Source of the DNA: Paralichthys olivaceus
Taxonomy: Eukaryota > Chordata > Actinopteri > Pleuronectiformes > Paralichthyidae
DNA length: 64,000 nucleotides
Assembly (NCBI RefSeq): GCF_024713975.1
Contig: NC_091099.1
Coordinates: 2,135,001 to 2,199,000, forward strand
Direction: 5' to 3'
Part shown: piece after piece, positions 1 through 10,854 of the stretch
Layout of the letters: every line of letters starts with the position of its first letter
Position numbering within the stretch: position 1 is the stretch's first letter
The notes under the pieces: model-generated
Seen by the model: the letters and a program-made list of their open reading frames with translations, nothing else
The model's database searches: none
What the model was told of the DNA's origin: nothing
Made by a program: the position numbers and the translations under genes

Positions 1-900
1 GAGGCTGCCCGAGGAATGACGTAACTAACGAAGAGCGAGTGCACGACGTGTCCTGATGAATAATGATCGAGAAGAAGACGTGTTCAGCTCAGGAGCAATG
101 AAGATGCAACATACAACACGTGAGGCGTTCAAGTCCCTCACAACAGAGGTGATGCAACAATAGGACGCTCATTGGTTTCTGCTCACGTTGAGGATTATGC
201 AAACGAAGACACGAGTGTGTTGCCAAGTCGCTGTAACTCTCAGCTGGAGATATCTCCGTCCTCGGCCTGAGGATTCTCCTCCACGGTCTTTGTTTGGTTT
301 CACTCACTCTGAATATTCAGAACCCAGAGACCTGGGCTTTGAGATTTACTCAGCGTCACGCAGCCCGGCACTGAACCCACATGTATATTCATATCAGTCG
401 TCTGATCCTCCTGAGAAAACTTTGTTTGTGTTAAATGAAGTACATCCTCTCAGAAGAAGAAGTTCAGTCACTCGATATTATTTACTCGATAAACACGAAA
501 CAGAACGCAGATATGTTGGATCTAGTGACATCTAGTGGTGAAGTTGTATTTCACAACCTCCTGTGGACTTGAAACAGCGAACTCATGTGCGACGGCCTCT
601 CCAGAGCCAGGGTTCGGTTTAATCTCTCCGGCTTCTCTCGAAACATGGCGGACTGTGTGGAGGAGGATCTGCCGCTGATATAAATATAACGATCTTAAGA
701 TTTTACAGTGTTTTCTGACATTTTCTCCAAATTCCCAGGGAACAATCGATGGATCTCAAAATGATCTGCTGCCTGAAATAAGACTCATGAGAAACTGAAC
801 TAAAACAGTAAAGTTAGGAGCTGAAAACATATTTTTTTCATTGTAAGAAACTTAATATATAGAATCGTTCAGCTTCATACATGTAGACACGTGTTCTTAC
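1..900. other. cyb5r2 intron; no gene seen
   Basis: Non-coding stretch downstream of the last visible cyb5r2 exon, starting with the donor site (read on the minus strand) at 899-900. I searched for the terminal reductase exon (CGPPP and a C-terminal FTF/FTY-stop) and did not find it. Short open frames here have no recognisable protein character. Confidence 0.6.
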
Positions 901-3900
901 CCTGTGGAGGTCTGTCCAGTGTGAACCAGAGCTGCACTTTGTCCGGATGGTTCTTCTTCACCTCCTCCAGCTCCTCCCTCAGCAGGATGTCCTTCTCAGT
1001 CTGAGAGAACGAGTGAGAGACGGAGGGATGTTATTTCTCCGGAGCGTCTCCAGTGACTCTAAGATTTTCCCAAAGCAATATGCTGCACGCAATCTGACCT
1101 GGTTGGCGAATATGAGGGAGCACCTGGTGTCGTCACTGGGGTCGGCTGCGATCCTGCGAATGAGCTGCAGCATCGGAGTGATTCCTGTGATGGAGAAACA
1201 CTGAAGTTCAGTCATCGGGGGTGAAATAAAACTTTTCAATAAAGTTATACGATCGTCAGAGGGGCTCCGAACTAAATAACATCAAGTTAAACTTCAGTTC
1301 TAAGATTTCTAAGAGAGGAAACCTGCACTGACACAGTTGAATTAGTCTCATAGCTGCGGAGGAAGAACTCAAACATTTTACCGAAGAACAAATAAAAAAG
1401 TGGCACATTAATATTTCTACTAAGTAAGTAAATATTAAAGTAGTTGCTGAGTGTATCCTAATGCTACCACATCATTATCTACACACTGCATGTTCTGTTT
1501 AACAGATGCTGTCATTTATCTCTTTTAAACAAATTCAATCTAAATTAAATATCTGATGGCTGAGTGTGAGCGGCGGCCTCCGAATCCATTTCACAGACAT
1601 TATTGCACATTGTACTAATATATACTATAGTATATAATATAGTAATGTTCTATTTGACAGAATCGTATGAATATAAATGCACCTGTTCCCCCGGCGATCA
1701 TTCCAACGTGTTGAAACTTTCGAACCTTGGGCTCTGACTTCTTGTCGGGTCGGATTGAAAACTGACCTTTTTAAAAAAGAGAGAGAATCAAACTGTACCA
1801 CAGTGAAATCTGCTGGTGACTGAAAGAACTGCACATAGATGTAAAGTATATGAAATACATAAATACTCATCTCATACCATTTCCCTTGTACACCAGCAGT
1901 CCACTGGGTCCCCTGAAGTCCATTCTGTCTCCGACGGCCATGTTGTCCAGCTGCTGAGACATTTTCCCTCCATCTGGAAACGATGGATGAGTGTTCTTGT
2001 AGTAAACCTGCGGAGACGTTACACAAAGAACAGTTTTAGTTTCAACTCTACATTTCCAGGGACGTCCAGAGAATCCAGATCCTCCTGAATCTTCAAATTA
2101 CTTTTTTTTATCATAATTATAAACAAAGTGCAGAGATTAAATAAATGTAAAGTTGTGTTAAGAGAGCTTGAGAATAAATAAACACACAGGTTTTTATGTT
2201 AACCGACCGGTGGACCAGCGTTTGTTTGTCTTGCGCTCCCTCAATGTTTTTACCTTCACCACCAGGTCCACATGTCCCTGGTCCTCGTCGCTGGTCACTG
2301 GAGTGTAGGCTCTGACCACCAGGCTGCCGTTCACCTTGGCCGACAGATACACGTGCTGACCTGAGGTCAAAGAACACAAGCATCAGGAATGTTTTTAACT
2401 CTCAACACAGTATTTACAGCAATTTATGACTTTTTAATTTCTGTAATCGGACAAATTGTCCCCGAATCATTTAAAATATGTTGCACAAGAGAGTTTCAAG
2501 ATAAAACACTTCTCTTCATGATGTTACAAAGTTCTCGAGCAACACGAGCGGAGGAAGACAGAGTTATAAAATAGATAAGGTCATGTGAATAAATACACGA
2601 GAGGAGGTGACACCAGGTGAGAGGAGGTGACCAGCAGCTCCTCTCAGAGAGAACCAGGTCAATTCATCTGAAAGGTGTTTGTGTGAATTCAAAGTGTTTG
2701 TCTGAGCAGCTCGTCAGTTTTCACCCTGAAGGACAGAAAATCTTCTCAGTCGTAAAAAACGTGATCTGAAGAAACGAGGGAAGAAAAAGAAGAAACAAGT
2801 CGAGACAAGACGAGCTCCAGTACCTACTGGCAGTCCAAGGATATGAGCAGCAGAGGGAAGGCCGAACCGAAATTTCTTTGTGTCGTGACTGATTTCCTGC
2901 ACGAGGACACACACAACAGACACACAACAGACACACAACAGACACACACTCAGAAACATCCTCACAAGTCTGCATGTAAGAGCTCAGGAGCAGTTCTCTT
3001 CTGTAAGATTGTCAGATTGAGAAGAAACTGATGCAGCAGAACCACAGATGTTTTTTATTCTGTTTTTTATCTTCTTTCACAAAACCATGGATTATAAATC
3101 GAGATGGACGACGAGTCTCCACCTCCTTTCACTTTCACTGAGCATATAGACTTTAACATTTGTGTGAAGATCGTTGAACCACAAGCCAATCCAGTTTCCT
3201 CCGTACACAACTCCTGAAGCTTCATCAATACTTAAATATGAGTATATAATTAATATAGAGTGTGAATGTGAGCAGATCTTATTTTCTGAAGTTATTGTTC
3301 TGTCTGTGTTTCCGTCATGAGACAGAAGTTTGTGTGTTTTCACGTTTAAAATGTGAACATTTGTTCTTCGATCATCATTATCTCACTATTTTATTTAGTT
3401 TTATTCACATTTCACGTCTTAACTTTCCTGTGCTGTTGTCAAAGTGTCTTGAACTCATATTTTTATTTTCGCAATCAACTCCAAAGGACTTTGCATGTGA
3501 GTCCAGGTCAACTGCTTTATAGATAAAGTTTGTTTGGTTGTTTGCTTGATGCAGGACGAGTTCTTTGCCGAGAGCATGAGTCTGTGTGCAGTTCACCTGT
3601 TTTTCTACGAGGGGAAGTGAATATTTGACCATAGGATCCTGCAGAGTAACAGGCTGCTGCCGCTTCTTCTCTCCTGCTGAACCTCGCAGCAGGACGATCA
3701 CCACTGTCACCACCACCACGGAAACAGCCACCGCCACCGGGATCACCTGAGGGACAAAGACCGGGGACAATAACATGACATTTTTAAATGCACCATAGAG
3801 CAGAGTGGTATCTGTGGGCGTGAGGGAGAGTTGAGCAGCTCTTCAAGGAAAGCTGCAACTTTCAGGTGCAGAGAAAAATAAAGGAGAAGAAAAGTTTGTG

Positions 3901-3951
3901 ATTAAAAATGTGAATAATGTGAAATTCAACTCTCACCAAGTCCTGATCCAT
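901..3951 (-). CDS. cyb5r2: NADH-cytochrome b5 reductase 2 (partial: last exon off window)
   Basis: Flavoenzyme that passes electrons from NADH to cytochrome b5 (lipid desaturation, sterol synthesis). Eight coding exons, 5' to 3' on the minus strand: 3937-3951, 3597-3746, 2824-2896, 2254-2360, 1878-2007, 1683-1766, 1099-1184, 901-1000; all have GT/AG borders and matching phases, giving about 248 residues. The start codon at 3949-3951 begins MDQDL, followed by a hydrophobic valine-rich stretch (about residues 6-24), a likely membrane anchor. Next come the FAD-binding segment with [13 protein letters not shown], the GGKMSQ loop, and the NADH-binding [18 protein letters not shown]. The last exon here ends in [11 protein letters not shown]; the C-terminal roughly 55 residues (with the usual CGPPP motif) should lie left of base 1 and were not found in 1-900. 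[14 protein letters not shown] and [14 protein letters not shown] fit CYB5R2 better than CYB5R1 or R3, and the neighbour ovch2 agrees with the human CYB5R2-OVCH2 pair. Confidence 0.93.
3083..3145. mobile_element. Palindromic dispersed repeat, left-end fragment
   Basis: ggattataaatcgagatgga followed by cgacgagtctccacctcctt, a diverged left terminus of the same family as at 34362. In the cyb5r2 intron between exons 2824-2896 and 3597-3746. Confidence 0.45.
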
Positions 3952-4028
3952 AGTTTGAAGAAAAGGTTTGTCTTCTCCTCCTCACAGCTGCTGATCAGAG
4001 TCTGCAGAGTTAGAGCAGTGATAGGCTT

Positions 4029-4086
<58 letters not shown>
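4029..4086. repeat. (CA)n microsatellite at the cyb5r2 5' end
   Basis: Nearly pure CA dinucleotide tract with one interruption (cacagacaca), about 80 bp upstream of the cyb5r2 start codon, so within or next to its promoter or 5' UTR. Open frames across it are repeat artefacts. Confidence 0.95.
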
Positions 4087-4089
<3 letters not shown>

Positions 4090-4232
4090 CGAAGGGCCTC
4101 TGAAGGGGGCGTGGTTGTGCACTGGGGGAAAGGGTGACACACACTCCAAAGCACCAATCAGAGGACAGACATGATTGTGGTTCTATATAGTGAAGAGGAC
4201 GTGAACATGCAGTTTGGAAATCACACCACAGA

Positions 4233-4308
4233 AGAGGGGAGGAGAGAGAGGGAGAGAGAGAGAGAGAGAGAGAGGGAGGGGGAGAGACACACACACACAC
4301 ACACACAC

Positions 4309-4355
<47 letters not shown>

Positions 4356-4384
4356 GAGAGAGAGAGAGACACACACACACACAC

Positions 4385-4442
<58 letters not shown>
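4233..4442. repeat. Compound (GA)n/(CA)n microsatellite
   Basis: About 210 bp of alternating GA and CA blocks: a long GA run, CA at about 4287-4310, GA, CA at about 4370-4385, then about 55 bp of uninterrupted GA. It lies just upstream of cyb5r2. The purine-only strand and the alternating purine-pyrimidine blocks are sequence types able to form triplex and Z-DNA structures. Confidence 0.95.
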
Positions 4443-4446
<4 letters not shown>

Positions 4447-5150
4447 CATAAACTCTGAGGCTGACTCTGGCCCTGAAGAGAAAAAAAGTTTATTAATTTC
4501 AAATGTACAGTTCAAAGAGGAAATGGTTGTGTATTTTTTAAAAGTTGTGAGAACCCCCAGTACAAATGATTTGTATTTTAATAAAGTACCTGGTGTAAAA
4601 TCACGTAAATCAATAACTTAACCTGAACCGAGGAGAGAATGTTGAGAACTCACAGTTATTTCAGGACAATGACTCATTAAACTTATTAAAACAACTTTTC
4701 AATAATTGATGATTATATAAACATTTATCTGTTCATGGGCCTGAATGATCTTTAACTGACCAAGTACAACTTTGTCCATATACATGAAGTACGAACAAGA
4801 GACGAGCAGTACAGAGTTATTCAAATTATAAACATCGATGTCATCATGAACAGATTTGTTCTGTAGTTAAAAGTACAAATCTGCATTTGGAAAAAAGTAC
4901 TAAGCAAAATAACAAGAGATATTATTATTAGAAAAGTAAACTCTAAGTATCAAAAGTAAAACTACATCATGTTATATAAAGTATTTTAAATGCAGAATAT
5001 AAAAATAGTGTCTCTTGTTTGGTTTATAGGACACAGCTACATCATATTTAATTATCTTATTGAGTGTTTGAGGTGAAAACATTTAAATTAGAAACTAGTC
5101 ACTAAAGTAGAAAAGAGAAGCCACAATATTTGTTTCTGTAAAGCAACAGG
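4443..5150. other. Intergenic region between cyb5r2 and ovch2
   Basis: AT-rich DNA separating the 5' end of cyb5r2 from the 3' end of ovch2 (both on the minus strand). No exon-like frame seen. It should hold the ovch2 3' UTR immediately below 5151 and distal cyb5r2 promoter sequence towards 4400. Confidence 0.5.
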
Positions 5151-5560
5151 TCATAACATCGTCCCTGAGGATTCTCCACCGGAGTCTTCATCATCTGAGC
5201 TCAGCTCCAGATGAAGAGTCTTCTGATCCTCGTCACCTCTGGAGGACTCGTCTCCGCCGCTGGACTGAGGGACAGACACGTCCAGGTTTACTGAAACAGA
5301 GGAATCAGCTCAGTTATTGTCTGAAAACAAATCAAGATAAAGCAGCTTCACAAAGATGAGTTAAAGAGATTCCCTTTAACTTTCTCCAATCTGCCACTAG
5401 AGGCCGCCCTGTCAACAGTTTTACATGAGTTGGAGTCTGTTTATTTATTACTCAGCATGCTCATGTTATTTACACTGCTGACTTCAGAAGGAGTTTCCAT
5501 GAGTCTTTGTTTCTGATAAATGTCTTGTATCTGTACTGACATGTTTTCTTTTACTTTTGT
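5151..5560 (-). CDS. ovch2: Tentative last two exons of ovch2 (acidic tail)
   Basis: Exons 5476-5560 and 5151-5290 extend ovch2 in frame after the exon ending at 6447. The first encodes a polar segment starting [15 protein letters not shown] after a good polypyrimidine tract and CAG. The second encodes a Ser/Asp/Glu-rich tail ([14 protein letters not shown], then [10 protein letters not shown]) and ends with TGA at 5151-5153. The phases close only if the upstream exon uses the donor at 5474-5475; a stronger-looking donor 2 bp away would give an immediate stop, and the upstream exon could also end the protein itself at 5441. Included because composition and phase fit, but no homology supports it. 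Confidence 0.45.
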
Positions 5561-5957
5561 CTGTAAACACAGAATGAGGTTTAACATAAACCTGACAAAT
5601 CTGATTTTAACGTTATTCTGGTGATAAACAATAAAAACCAGCCGACATGATGTAACGAGGATAATATACAAGATATACCTGCTTTAAAACGGTTTTATTC
5701 AAATACTAAAGGAACTTGTTCTTCATGCTAAAGTTACTTCTGGGTGGAGGAGGGTCTCCGGTGCTGTTTACTTCCTTTAAAACACTTTCCAGGTTCAGAG
5801 GTAGTTGCATAACAATATTTGTATAACAGTCAATTATACAAACTGTTGTGTTGACGTGTTAAAGTTACATAAGAGCTCAGCTCAAACAAGAGAAACTCTT
5901 CAACAAAGCAGCAACTCATTCCCAGAGGAGCTGGGTGTGGTGGGGACGAACCCTGGA

Positions 5958-5996
<39 letters not shown>

Positions 5997-7920
5997 CTCA
6001 ATACAGAATTATATTATTATTTTAAACTCTTCCAAGATAAACAAAAAAAGATCTAATTCTCTTTTGAATCTTCCTGCGGTGACACAGACTGAATTTCATC
6101 TTTGCACCAGAAAACACGGAGATAAAGACAGAAGAGAGAGAGAAGCTGAACAATCTGATCCCAAAGTTTAGTAAAACAAATTGACTGAAGTTATATTAGA
6201 TTTGAACACTGGGATTAGTTTTCAGGATCATGTGTCGTTGTGCTGTTCGTATATTGTTGAGCTGTTCTCATGTCTCAGGTTTAACTCCAGTGTTACATGT
6301 CCCGTTAACTCTCTAAATACCAGTCAGGCAGACGCTTGGCCTCCTTAAACCTGCGAAAACACTAGAAGACAAACGGACACTGGCTCAGTTGGTTTCCTGC
6401 ATCTCTGTTCTGCTGTTTCGGAGAATAAGAAATATTTATCTTGAACCTCGTTAACATTGATTCTCTCCTGCAGCAGTTCCTCTCTCGCTCTCTGTGGATT
6501 CTTGTTCTTTCTCTCTAAATCAACAAAACTCCAGTCAACACATTCAGATGCTGAGGAGAAAGAAACCAAAGATTAATGACAAACATCAAACCATGTGAGC
6601 GTTGCTGGTGAACCGTCACGTGACCTCGGGGAATTCTCCAAACGTCTCCTGGCCCCTCGACGCCAGGTCTGCCGTCACCGTGGTGCAGGTCTGCGGGAGC
6701 AGAGGAGAGTTCACCTGAGCTTTGAATCAATACGTTTACAGTGTCTGTGCTTTTAAAATGGCTGTCGTGTAGTTTTTGCTGGTACCGTGTTTGATGCGTG
6801 TGTCTCGTTCAGTACCGGACGAAAACTGCAGGTGGCGCACCAGAGAGACTTACATTATGAAAACAATAAACTTTCTGAATCAACTTGCTGATCTGCCACC
6901 GGCTATTTCCTTATATTTATCACGGTGCAGCGGCAATGGCCCTCCCGTCACGTCCCCATACTGCCCCTACTGGTCATGTGCATATTGCATCTTGTGGGTG
7001 CATTTAATTTAACTTTAATATCTGAGGTTGTGAACGACTTCGTTTAAATGGATGCACGTCCCTTCATGTAAAGAATATTTTAAGAGTATTACATCTCCTG
7101 TATTTGACAGTGAAGGAGAGGAGGGGGAAAACCTGTTTGGGAGAGGTGGGAATCGAACCGGCGAGATGCCGCTTCAGGCCCTTTGCTTGTGAGGTCAAAC
7201 AATCTTGTGTGTTCCACTGTGCACGTACCTGAGCGGCTGATGAAGGACAGTGTCGCCCTGAAGCCTCTGTGCGTGATGCTGCTGTCTGAAGAGAACTGGA
7301 GCACCACGACGTTGTGGAACGACAGAACCGGAGGAGGAACACTGCGACCGCACAGCACCGCTGCACAAAGTACACAATACAGCTACCGATGATCATGTGG
7401 TAACACAAAGGACGCAGAGATAAATGGAGGAGAGAGACGAGACTCTAGCATCCTCTTCATCCGTCTCACCCAGCTCCTCCGTTTGCTCCACGTCTGCCAG
7501 GACGGTGAGGGAATCGTACAAACATCTGTCCGACTCCTCGAGCTCGACGTCAGTGAACTCAACCTGGAACACAACAGAGTTATCACCAGTCTTTGATTTG
7601 TGATGTCACATCACGTGGCAGCGTCACGTTTAGAGTCACGCGGTCGGTTTCACGCGTCACCTTAACAACGTGACCGCGTGGAGCGTAGACGACCCAGCGG
7701 AGGACGCAGTCATTGCTGTAGGATTGTGGGTAATTCGGGCTTTGTACAACAGTCTCGTCTTCAATGAGAACAATTGTCCCGCAACCTGATTGTGAACACA
7801 GACACACACACACACACATTCAACAAACAACAGAGATGGACATCCTGTACGTGCTAACACACAGTATGAGTATAAGTACACACTCAAAGAGTGAGAGTGT
7901 GTCAACCGGCAAATATTCTG

Positions 7921-7985
<65 letters not shown>

Positions 7986-8160
7986 ACCAGGATCAGGGCG
8001 TCCCTGGACAGCACGATGCCTAATGATGAAGCCACTTCCTGTTCTGCTGACGTCTGAGGAGAAGAGAAGTGTTGCATTTTGGGAAAGACTCAGGAGAAGA
8101 GGGCTTTGTGGGACACGACCGCAGAAAATCCCTGTAAAATAATAATAAGAAAAACAGTCT

Positions 8161-8213
<53 letters not shown>

Positions 8214-8752
8214 CTCACCTACAGGCCTGTGGATCCCTGCTGACACGCTGAGTCGATCGTAGCGACAGTTGGATTCATTCTCCAGATCCAAGTGCTCCAA
8301 CTCCAACAGGACAGAGTGACCTGGCTGAGCCGTGATACTCCACACACACAACCTGAACACACACACACACACACAGTTATTAGACATACAATATGTTATG
8401 TACTGACATAGTTTAATGAATTGTGAATTTGTTTAAATGTTGTTTGATGATGTAAGAACACAACAAAATACACATGTTTGATTTTAGACATTTTAACGAC
8501 TTGTTGCATATTTTAATTATCGACTCGTGTGATCACTGAATCAGAAAGTGCACATCGATCTTTGTTGGTCTGAATTTAAACAAAGAGCCAAAAGAAAATG
8601 TTTAAGATCGTAACACATAAACGTTTGACAGCGTTCAGTCACGATGTCACTCACTCGTTGTTGTCGTAGCGATCACCAGGGAGGGCGGGGTTTCTGATGA
8701 CTCCCTCGCTGTCATTTACAGGCCCGTCGCTCACACTGCAGAGTCCTGATGT

Positions 8753-8793
<41 letters not shown>

Positions 8794-10653
8794 AGGAGCA
8801 CAGGCACTAAATACAGATGAACAACTGTGGCTGTGACGACAGATAACTCACCTGATGACGTCTTTCTCCGCTGCTGCTCATCAGCTGAACAAAAAATCAA
8901 ATCTTTATTTCAACAATTTTATAAAACAACAAACTCAGATTTTGAGTTCCTGGTGTGTCAAAGTCAGAACTGCTGAATTTCCCGTGATGCAACCAGCATC
9001 AAATTAAATTTAGTGAAAATAAAAAACAGTTCATGCATCAGGATAAAAACGAGGGACGATAATAAAACCCCCTCGTCCGACTCACCCTGTCGTAGTTTAC
9101 GTTTGATCCAGGGCAGCAGCAGCCTGACGTCAGTGAAAACCCCAGGAGAGCCTCTTCTGGAAGGAGGGCGGATGCTGTTGTTGCCCCAGCTCCGACCACA
9201 TCCTTTACCCCAGGAGGTTACACCCAGCACCACCCTGTGACCTCCGCCTGACCCTGCAGGACATACCAGAGGTCCCCCGGAGTCGCCCTGCGGGGGAGTA
9301 ACGATGGGATGGAATGAGATTTATATGTTTAGATGAAGCATCAGTGGTTTCAGTAGATTTCTACCTGACAAGCGTCTCTCCCTCCTCGCTCCGCCCCCGC
9401 ACACAGAACCGTCATGGCGGACTGAGGTCGGGCCGGCCCTCGGAGAGTCTGGAGGACGTATTTACACTTGGCCGGATCCACCAAGTCCAACTGGATCTCT
9501 CTCAGAACCGCAGGAAGACGGCCTCCTGTGAAACCACAGTAGAAGAGATGTTCCTCTCTGCTTTTACAAAATCTGGTGTGGGGGTGAGAAAATGACATAC
9601 TTTCCTTTATCCTGCCCCATCCACCCACAATGCACCTGGTCCGAGGGAGGGTTTTCTCATCAGGTAAAGGTAAACATATCGGCTGGACACGGATCCCTGT
9701 GGTAAAAGTCACACGTCATCCATCACTGATCCGTTTTAACCACATTGGATCAAACTAATCGTCAGAGTGGAAACCTGCCGAGCCGGATGTGTTGATCCAG
9801 CTCCACCAGAGCTATGTCGTGGCCCATGGGCAAAGCATGATGGTACTTCTCGTGCACGGTGACGCTCTTCACACCGAAGACCTGCTCCTCCTCGTCGTCC
9901 ACTCTGCGGTCAAACTCTCCCGCGGCCACGCTCACGCCTCCGAGGAACTCTCTGAGCAGATTCAGTTTGTTAGTGTCGGAACAGGCAGGAGGTCGTGAAG
10001 GTGCCGGTGAGTGAGGCCAGAACCTGGAGACGGACGAGAAGCAGTGAGCGGCCGTCAGGATCCAGCGCCCGGTCAGGATGGAGCCGCCACAGAAGTGAGA
10101 GCCTCTGAGCCGCAGGGACACCTGAGAGAGACGGAAGCTCAGAGGAGACGAGTGCATGTTGAATCAAACTTACCGTGCGCTCATCTAATGACTCTGAAAT
10201 GTAAAATGAAAATATCGACTGAAAACAAAGATGGCAGCTCCCTGAAAATGAAGCCAAAACACCTGGATTGCCCCCTGGTGGCTGCTCATAGTCGAGGTTA
10301 TATGCTGTCCTGCCACCTCCATGTTAGTAGGTGGGACATGGACCAAACTAACAAGTCAGAATGCACATAGAATAAATTGGTTTCTGGGAAACAGAGGATT
10401 TAAACACTGACCAGCCACGGGTGTGATCCGTACGTGGCCTCGCTCCCTCCCACCACCCTCACAGACGGATCCGTCGGCCCCCGGCCCTGTGGGACTCCAC
10501 ATTTTACACCTGCCGAGAAGAAAACCTCTCAAACATCTCACCTTCGTTGTGTTCAGTGTTTTTTATCATCTGTCACTCACCTGTTTGAGCTGCAGGGACG
10601 AGAGAGTGGAACCAGAAAGAGAGCGAGAGCAGAGCAGCGGCGGCGGCCCTCAT
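5151..10653 (-). CDS. ovch2: Ovochymase-2-like secreted serine protease with two CUB domains
   Basis: Secreted trypsin-fold protease of the ovochymase family, related to egg extracellular proteases. Exons 5' to 3' (minus): 10581-10653, 10412-10509, 10024-10121, 9779-9951, 9601-9696, 9365-9525, 9086-9287, 8852-8884, 8655-8745, 8219-8352, 7988-8131, 7661-7785, 7470-7563, 7229-7360, 6625-6690, 6447-6550, 5476-5560, 5151-5290; total 2049 bp, about 682 residues. Order: signal peptide [20 protein letters not shown]; propeptide CGVP; activation site R-VVGGS; catalytic His in LTAAHC, Asp in HDIALVEL, Ser in DACQGDSGGP. The Asp six residues before the Ser predicts trypsin-like (Arg/Lys) specificity. 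CUB1 starts [21 protein letters not shown]2 starts [19 protein letters not shown]. The last four exons (a basic/acidic tail ending in a D/E/S-rich segment) match no domain I know and are less certain. Exon 4's donor is discussed in the findings. CUB count and synteny favour OVCH2 over OVCH1. Confidence 0.92.
5959..5993. repeat. (CA)n microsatellite
   Basis: Pure dinucleotide run in the ovch2 intron between the exons at 5476-5560 and 6447-6550. Confidence 0.95.
7926..7982. repeat. (GT)n microsatellite abutting an ovch2 exon
   Basis: About 57 bp of pure GT ending only a few bases from the 3' border (7988) of the CUB1-containing exon 7988-8131. It therefore sits directly beside that exon's donor site, as a CA repeat in the transcript. 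Confidence 0.95.
8162..8211. repeat. (GT)n microsatellite
   Basis: About 50 bp pure GT run in the 87-bp intron between ovch2 exons 7988-8131 and 8219-8352, making up more than half of that intron. Confidence 0.95.
8754..8790. repeat. (CA)n microsatellite
   Basis: Pure CA run next to the acceptor of the first CUB1 exon (8655-8745) of ovch2; it lies inside the upstream intron. Confidence 0.95.
10214..10345. mobile_element. Palindromic dispersed repeat, internal fragment
   Basis: gaagccaaaacacctggatt followed by gccccctggtggctgctc matches the body of the copies at 18685 and 54122. The termini are poor. It lies in ovch2 intron 2. Confidence 0.5.
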
Positions 10654-10854
10654 CACACACACACACACACCAAGAGAGACTGACCTGATGTGAGTGTGTG
10701 TGAGGGCAGATACTCGTCTCTGAAGGTCGACTGTGTCGTGTTCTGAACACAGAGACACAAACATCCCGGTCGCTGTTTAACGACAACAGTCGTAAAACGC
10801 AGACAAAGATCCAGGGGAGGATAAAAACCGCTTCCGCTGCACGGGCTGACGTAA
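10581..10854 (-). promoter_or_regulatory. ovch2 first exon and presumed promoter
   Basis: The ovch2 start codon (10651-10653) and signal peptide lie at the lower edge. The sequence above it (10654-10854) holds a short CA run and GC-richer DNA and should contain the 5' UTR and transcription start. No clear TATA box was assigned; this is placement by inference. Confidence 0.4.

Noticed and set aside
4028-4502. Long open frames through the CA/GA repeats
   Set aside because: Pure dinucleotide translation (Thr-His, Arg-Glu, Ser-Leu); not a protein.
7141-7200. tRNA-like B-box (GGTTCGATTCC on the minus strand)
   Set aside because: The flanking bases do not form a T-stem or a complete cloverleaf. 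At most a decayed tRNA-derived SINE piece in an ovch2 intron.
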